Part shown: in pieces, positions 60,216-64,000 of the stretch
Layout of the letters: the number at the start of each line of letters is the position of its first letter
How positions within the stretch are numbered: position 1 is the stretch's first letter
Origin: Hymenobacter glacialis
Lineage (GTDB): Bacteria > Bacteroidota > Bacteroidia > Cytophagales > Hymenobacteraceae
Assembly: GCF_001816165.1 (NCBI RefSeq)
Contig: NZ_MDZC01000046.1
Location: forward strand, 206,286-270,285
Length of the DNA stretch: 64,000 bases
Reading direction: 5' to 3'
The notes under the pieces: model-generated
What the model saw: only the letters and a program-made list of their open reading frames with translations
What the model was told of the DNA's origin: nothing
The model's database searches: none
Position numbers and translations under genes: made by a program

Positions 60216-60494
60216 CTACTTCTTCTTTGCTGCAGGAGCAGCCTTCTTGGCAGCAGCAGGAGCGGCTTTCTTAGCAGCAGGAGCAGCCTTTTTAGCAGCG
60301 CCAGCGGCCGGAGCAGCAGCACCGGTGTTCTTGGTGTTCTGCACTTCGGTGCGGAACGCCTGAGCCATGGTCTTCAGCTCCTGCATGCCCTTGCGCACGC
60401 GGGTGCCGGCAGCAGCGTTCTGCTTGTCGTAGAATTTCGAAAAGTCGTCTTCGAGCGACATTACGAGGTCCTTCAGTTTGCCGAAATTGTTCAT
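60216..60494 (-). CDS. Histone H1-like protein (Hc1 type)
   Basis: A 92-residue DNA-binding protein. The N-terminal helical part (about 1-57: NNFGKLKDLVMSLEDDFSKFYDKQN and VRKGMQELKTMAQAFRTEVQ) is followed by a Lys/Ala/Pro tail with repeated AAKKAAPA units. This is the layout of Hc1-like proteins in Bacteroidota, related in style to chlamydial Hc1 and eukaryotic H1 tails. It is expected to bind and compact DNA. It is monocistronic. Confidence 0.88.
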   Translation of the reverse strand: MNNFGKLKDLVMSLEDDFSKFYDKQNAAAGTRVRKGMQELKTMAQAFRTEVQNTKNTGAAAPAAGAAKKAAPAAKKAAPAAAKKAAPAAKKK

Positions 60495-60696
60495 TGGGGT
60501 TTGTGGTTTGGGGTGAAAAATGAATTTGGTATGGTGTTAAGCCGGCCCTAATATACAGGGATTTCAAATGCAAGCAAGTTTTTCAATTTATTTCTAAAAC
60601 CCCCTCCCCTGCTTTGAGAGGCCTTTTTTGCAAAAAAAAAGGCCGTTTCCACAACGTAGTGCTCGACCCATTATGTTGGTATAGTACAAAAACAAA

Positions 60697-60727
60697 AGCG
60701 CCGGCTGCCCTCAGGGCAACCGGCGCT
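60697..60727 (-). terminator. Intrinsic terminator of the alpha-oxoamine synthase gene
   Basis: The stem AGCGCCGG-TGCCC / GGGCA-CCGGCGCT has one mismatch and a 3-nt loop. On the minus strand it is followed by TTTTGTTTTTG, 20 bp after the stop. Confidence 0.85.
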
Positions 60728-60747
60728 AACTACCTCGGAAGGCTTTT

Positions 60748-61995
60748 TTAGGCGGTTTGGGGCGTGGCAGCGGCCTTGCTGTAAAGCCCTTTATCGAGCT
60801 TGGCAGCCATGGCTTCGAACGCCACAATCGTCTCCTGCACGTCGGAAAGGGTGTGCTTGGCCGTGGGGATGAGCCGGAGCATAATCACGCCCTTGGGAAC
60901 CACCGGATAAACCACGATTGAGCAGAAAATGCCGTGATTCTCGCGTAAATCGAAGGTTAGGGCCGTTGCGTCCGACAGTTCGCCGTTCAGGAAAACGGGG
61001 GTTACCGGCGATTCGGTGGTGCCGATATTGAAGCCTTTTTCCCGCAAACCGCTCTGCAGGGCCCGCACAATGGTCCAGAGTTGCTCGCGGTATTCGGGGT
61101 GATTGCGAATCAGCTCCAGGCGCTTGAGCGCGCCTATTACTAACGGCATGGGCAGCGATTTGGCGAAAATCTGGCTACGCATGTTGTATCGCAAATATTC
61201 AATCACACTTTCTTGTCCCGCCACGAAAGCGCCAATGCTGGCCATGCTCTTGGCGAAGGTGTAAAAAATTAGGTCTACGCCCTCAATACAGCCCAAATGT
61301 TCGGCCGTTCCGGCGCCCGTGGAGCCCAGCGTGCCAAAACCATGAGCATCGTCAACGAAGATGCGGAAGTCAAATTTCTCCTTCAGTTTTACAATTTCGG
61401 GCAACTTGCCCAGGTTGCCCGACATGCCAAACATGCCCTCCGTGATTACCAGGATGCCACCACCGGTTTCGTCGGTAAGCCGCTTGGCCCGCTCCAGCTG
61501 CTTTTCGAGGCTGGCCATGTCGTTGTGATTAAAGACAAAGCGCTTGCCCTGGTGCAGGCGCACCCCGTCGATGATGCAGGCGTGCGACTCGGCGTCGTAC
61601 ACGATGACATCGTGGCGGTTCACCAGCGCATCGATGATGCTCACCACGCCCTGGTAACCGAAGTTGAGCAACAGGGCACCGGGCTTGTTCACGAAGTCGG
61701 CCAGCTCGTTTTCCAGCTGCTCGTGCAGGGTGGAATTGCCGCTCATGATGCGCGCGCCCATGGGGTAGGCCATGCCGTACTCGCTGGCGCCGTCCACGTC
61801 GGCCTGCCGCACTTCCGGGTGGTTGGCCAGGCCCAGGTAGTTGTTCAGGCTCCAAGTCAGCACCTCTTTGCCGCGAAACTGCATACGGGGCTGGATTTGC
61901 CCTTCCAGCTTAGGAAAGGCGAAATAGCCGTGGGCGTAATGCGATTGCGAACCCAAAGGCCCGCGATTGGCCGAAACCCGGTCGAAAATATCCAC
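60748..61995 (-). CDS. PLP-dependent alpha-oxoamine synthase, serine palmitoyltransferase-like
   Basis: A 415-residue fold-type I PLP enzyme of the family that condenses an amino acid with acyl-CoA. The cofactor-stacking His is at 138 (DAESHACIIDG), VDDAHGFG is at 214-221 and the PLP Lys is at 249 (TFAKSMASIGAFVAG). Bacteroidota use close homologues as serine palmitoyltransferase for sphingolipids, or as a cysteate acyltransferase for sulfonolipids such as capnine, both plausible for Hymenobacter. 2-Amino-3-ketobutyrate CoA ligase is an alternative. Sequence alone does not decide. The start is GTG, and a good promoter lies upstream. Confidence 0.82.
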   Translation of the reverse strand: MDIFDRVSANRGPLGSQSHYAHGYFAFPKLEGQIQPRMQFRGKEVLTWSLNNYLGLANHPEVRQADVDGASEYGMAYPMGARIMSGNSTLHEQLENELADFVNKPGALLLNFGYQGVVSIIDALVNRHDVIVYDAESHACIIDGVRLHQGKRFVFNHNDMASLEKQLERAKRLTDETGGGILVITEGMFGMSGNLGKLPEIVKLKEKFDFRIFVDDAHGFGTLGSTGAGTAEHLGCIEGVDLIFYTFAKSMASIGAFVAGQESVIEYLRYNMRSQIFAKSLPMPLVIGALKRLELIRNHPEYREQLWTIVRALQSGLREKGFNIGTTESPVTPVFLNGELSDATALTFDLRENHGIFCSIVVYPVVPKGVIMLRLIPTAKHTLSDVQETIVAFEAMAAKLDKGLYSKAAATPQTA

Positions 61996-62337
61996 TGAAA
62001 AAACGGGGTGTTAGTTGAAGGTTAGATGCAGAAGAAGGGCCAATTTAGCTGGGTACCGTTAATATTAGACTGGCCGGTTTACAAAGGTAGCCCCAGGCCG
62101 CCGATGTACACAATTTGGGCTTAATAACGTCATCATGCGGCTGATGTTTGCAACCGGCGTGCAGTTTCCAACTTTCTTTGTGACCCGCTTCCGCCTCTAC
62201 TAAGCTCCGCAGCCCCTATTACCGGGTGCCGCGTAGCCCGGCAAGGGCACCTGCTTCGGCCGGTTGCACCCGCCAAAACGCATTCTGGCGCTTTGTGGGG
62301 CCAACTTACCTACCTACTTCTCCGCTTCCCCCCACCC
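61996..62337. other. Divergent intergenic region between the oxoamine synthase gene and accC
   Basis: 342 bp carrying a well-formed minus-strand promoter (62082-62113). For the plus strand toward accC only weak candidates such as TTTCTTTG near 62174 were seen. No open frame with coding character, RNA gene or terminator is visible. Confidence 0.5.
62082..62113 (-). promoter_or_regulatory. Promoter of the alpha-oxoamine synthase gene
   Basis: On the minus strand TTG (62111-62113) is followed after 21 bp by TACCTTTG (62082-62089), a full match to the Bacteroidota -33/-7 consensus. The start codon is about 87 bp downstream. Confidence 0.7.
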
Positions 62338-63846
62338 ATGAAAAAAATTACCAAATTGCTTGTTGCCAACCGCGGCGAAATTGCCCTGCGCATCCTCCGT
62401 TCCGCTAAGGAAATGGGCATTTCCACCGTGGCCATCTACTCCGAAGCCGACCGCAATGCCCTGCACGTGCGCTACGCCGACGAAGCCGTGTGCGTGGGCC
62501 CCCCCGCTTCGAAAGACAGCTACCTGCGCGGCGACAAGATTCTGGCCGTGTGCCAGGAGCTGGGTGTTGATGCCATTCACCCCGGATATGGCTTTTTGAG
62601 CGAAAACGCCGGCTTTGCCCGCGCGGTGCGGGCGGCGGGTTTGATTTTTGTAGGTCCCTCGCCAGAAGCCATGGAGATTATGGGCGACAAGCTCTCGGCC
62701 AAGCAGGCCGTGAAAGCCTACAACATCCCGCTGGTGCCCGGCACCGACGAAGCCATTTCGGACGTGCCCGCCGCCAAGCAGATTGCCGAGGAAGTGGGCT
62801 TTCCCATCCTCATCAAGGCCTCGGCCGGCGGTGGCGGCAAGGGCATGCGGATTGTGAACAACGCCGCTGAGTTTGAGGAGCAGATGCAGCTGGCCATCAA
62901 CGAGGCGGTTTCGGCCTTTGGCGACGGGGCGGTATTCATCGAGAAATTCGTGACCGGCCCGCGCCACATTGAAATCCAGGTGCTGGGCGACGAGCACGGC
63001 AACATTGTGCACCTGTTTGAGCGCGAGTGCAGCATTCAGCGCCGCCATCAGAAGGTAATTGAGGAAGCGCCATCCTCGGTGCTCACGCCCGAATTGCGCG
63101 CCCAGATGGGCCAGTGCGCCGTGGACGTGGCCCGCGCCTGCGACTACACCGGCGCCGGCACCGTGGAGTTCCTGCTCGACGACAAGCACAACTTCTACTT
63201 CCTGGAAATGAACACCCGCCTCCAGGTAGAACACCCCGTGACCGAGCAAATCACGGGGCTGGATTTGGTGAAGGAGCAAATTCGGGTGGCCCAAGGCGAG
63301 CCCCTTGCCTTCGCCCAAGAGGACCTCACCATCACCGGCCACTCCCTGGAGTTGCGCGTGTACGCCGAAGACCCCCAGAACAATTTCCTCCCGGACATTG
63401 GAACCCTGAGCACTTACGTGCGCCCCCAGGGCCCAGGCGTGCGCGTCGACGACGGCTTCGAGCAGGGCATGGACATCCCCATTTACTACGACCCAATGAT
63501 TGCCAAACTGGTGACTTTCGGGGCCGACCGCGCCGAGGCCATTGCCCGCATGCTGCGCGCCATTGAGGAGTTTAAAATAGTGGGTATTGAAACCACGCTG
63601 CCTTTTGGGGCCTATGTGCTGCGCCACCCCGCCTTCGTGAGCGGCGACTTCGACACGAATTTCATCAAAGACCACTTCGCGCCTTCCAACCTTGCCCCCA
63701 CCGCGCCGGACGAGGCCACGGCCCAGGTGGCCGCCGCGCTGGGCGCCATGCTGCTAGAAACGAAGAAACCCAAAGCTGCGGCACCTGGCGGGACCACGGG
63801 CGCAGCGGTTTCGGGCTGGCGCCAGAACCGGGCGGGCGGGCGCTAA
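62338..63846 (+). CDS. accC: Acetyl-CoA carboxylase biotin carboxylase subunit
   Basis: A 502-residue ATP-grasp enzyme that carboxylates biotin on its carrier protein. The N-terminal domain starts KKITKLLVANRGEIALRILRSAKEMG. The glycine-rich ATP loop SAGGGGKGMRIV is near 162-173. The catalytic region includes HIEIQVLGDEHGNIVHLFERECSIQRRHQK and EMNTRLQVEHPVTEQITGLDLV. About 50 extra C-terminal residues are Ala/Thr/Gly-rich and non-conserved. AccB does not precede it, so this may belong to an acetyl- or propionyl-CoA carboxylase assembled from dispersed genes. ATG 62338 fits the family start. Confidence 0.94.
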   Translation: MKKITKLLVANRGEIALRILRSAKEMGISTVAIYSEADRNALHVRYADEAVCVGPPASKDSYLRGDKILAVCQELGVDAIHPGYGFLSENAGFARAVRAAGLIFVGPSPEAMEIMGDKLSAKQAVKAYNIPLVPGTDEAISDVPAAKQIAEEVGFPILIKASAGGGGKGMRIVNNAAEFEEQMQLAINEAVSAFGDGAVFIEKFVTGPRHIEIQVLGDEHGNIVHLFERECSIQRRHQKVIEEAPSSVLTPELRAQMGQCAVDVARACDYTGAGTVEFLLDDKHNFYFLEMNTRLQVEHPVTEQITGLDLVKEQIRVAQGEPLAFAQEDLTITGHSLELRVYAEDPQNNFLPDIGTLSTYVRPQGPGVRVDDGFEQGMDIPIYYDPMIAKLVTFGADRAEAIARMLRAIEEFKIVGIETTLPFGAYVLRHPAFVSGDFDTNFIKDHFAPSNLAPTAPDEATAQVAAALGAMLLETKKPKAAAPGGTTGAAVSGWRQNRAGGR

Positions 63847-63960
63847 TACCAATCTGCTCAGCCTTACTGCCCCGTGCAGCTGGCACTCTGAAAGTTGGGC
63901 CACCGGTCACTCCTGCATACCCATAGTCCCGCAACAGGCTACTTGCTCACACCCAACCGC

Positions 63961-63998
63961 CCCTCTGCGTCATCAGAAATTTCTGATGACGCAGAGGG
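63961..63998. terminator. 38-bp perfect palindrome near the window end
   Basis: The arm CCCTCTGCGTCATCAGAAA is directly followed by its exact complement. It lies about 115 bp after the accC stop. It is likely a terminator, but no flanking T run can be judged because the window ends here. Confidence 0.55.
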
Positions 63999-64000
63999 CC

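Noticed and set aside
62314..63675. 453-codon minus-strand open frame opposite accC
   Set aside because: It is an antisense shadow of a highly conserved biotin carboxylase, with no recognisable domain of its own.

Overview
The window looks like a chromosomal segment of a Bacteroidota bacterium, most likely Hymenobacter or a close relative in the Cytophagales. The reasons are a high-GC chromosome with AT-rich gaps, candidate Bacteroidota -7 promoter elements (TAnnTTTG), a lipoprotein-type TamA homologue (TamL), a CarboxypepD_reg-like TonB-dependent receptor, an Hc1-type histone-like protein and a sphingolipid-type alpha-oxoamine synthase. Almost everything is housekeeping or conserved Bacteroidota content. 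I see no prophage, insertion sequence, CRISPR array or rRNA operon.

Layout. 1-5 kb: the 5' part of tamL and a divergent SPOUT rRNA methylase, then a leftward sigma/anti-sigma/outer-membrane-protein operon. 5-13 kb: an ABC ATPase, two unknown genes, a CoA-binding protein, a flavoprotein, an MHS-family transporter, tryptophan 2,3-dioxygenase and L-serine dehydratase beta. 13-26 kb: a TolC plus HlyD/MacA-type pair, gpsA, a half-size DMT transporter, a GT-C-like membrane protein, maf with a DUF1015 gene, pdxH, yqgE and a four-repeat DUF349 protein. 26-32.5 kb: tRNA-Thr(TGT), an RhtA-like exporter, an HD phosphohydrolase, a small lipoprotein, gyrA and a TPR protein. 32.5-34.6 kb: an AT-rich stretch of about 0.9 kb with clustered short repeats, leading into a DUF5343-like accessory gene.

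34.6-42.2 kb is a complete leftward histidine operon in the order hisG, hisDC, hisB, hisH, hisA, hisF, hisIE. HisD and HisC are one 803-residue fused protein. Upstream of hisG a 46-codon ORF with the run His-His-Arg-His-His-His looks like a histidine leader peptide. 42.5-48.8 kb holds a TonB-dependent receptor, rpe, a TrpF-like protein lacking the catalytic Cys, trmB and folC. 48.8-57.3 kb is a leftward envelope cluster: a very long TPR protein, a plug-less barrel, an HU-like/SPOR protein, ExbB/TolQ, ExbD/TolR and a TonB/TolA-like protein. 57.5-64 kb holds holA and tyrS (divergent), a histone H1-like protein, an alpha-oxoamine synthase and accC.

The least explained signals are outside the genes. 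Heptamer-phased inverted repeats fill the exbB-exbD gap and flank the holA/tyrS divergent promoter region. A symmetric GTATAA cluster lies upstream of the accessory gene. Degenerate copies of a 24-bp intergenic repeat are scattered through the window. Several conserved genes appear to start at TTG, and at three places a TACCTTTG element sits almost on the start codon, which suggests leaderless mRNAs.
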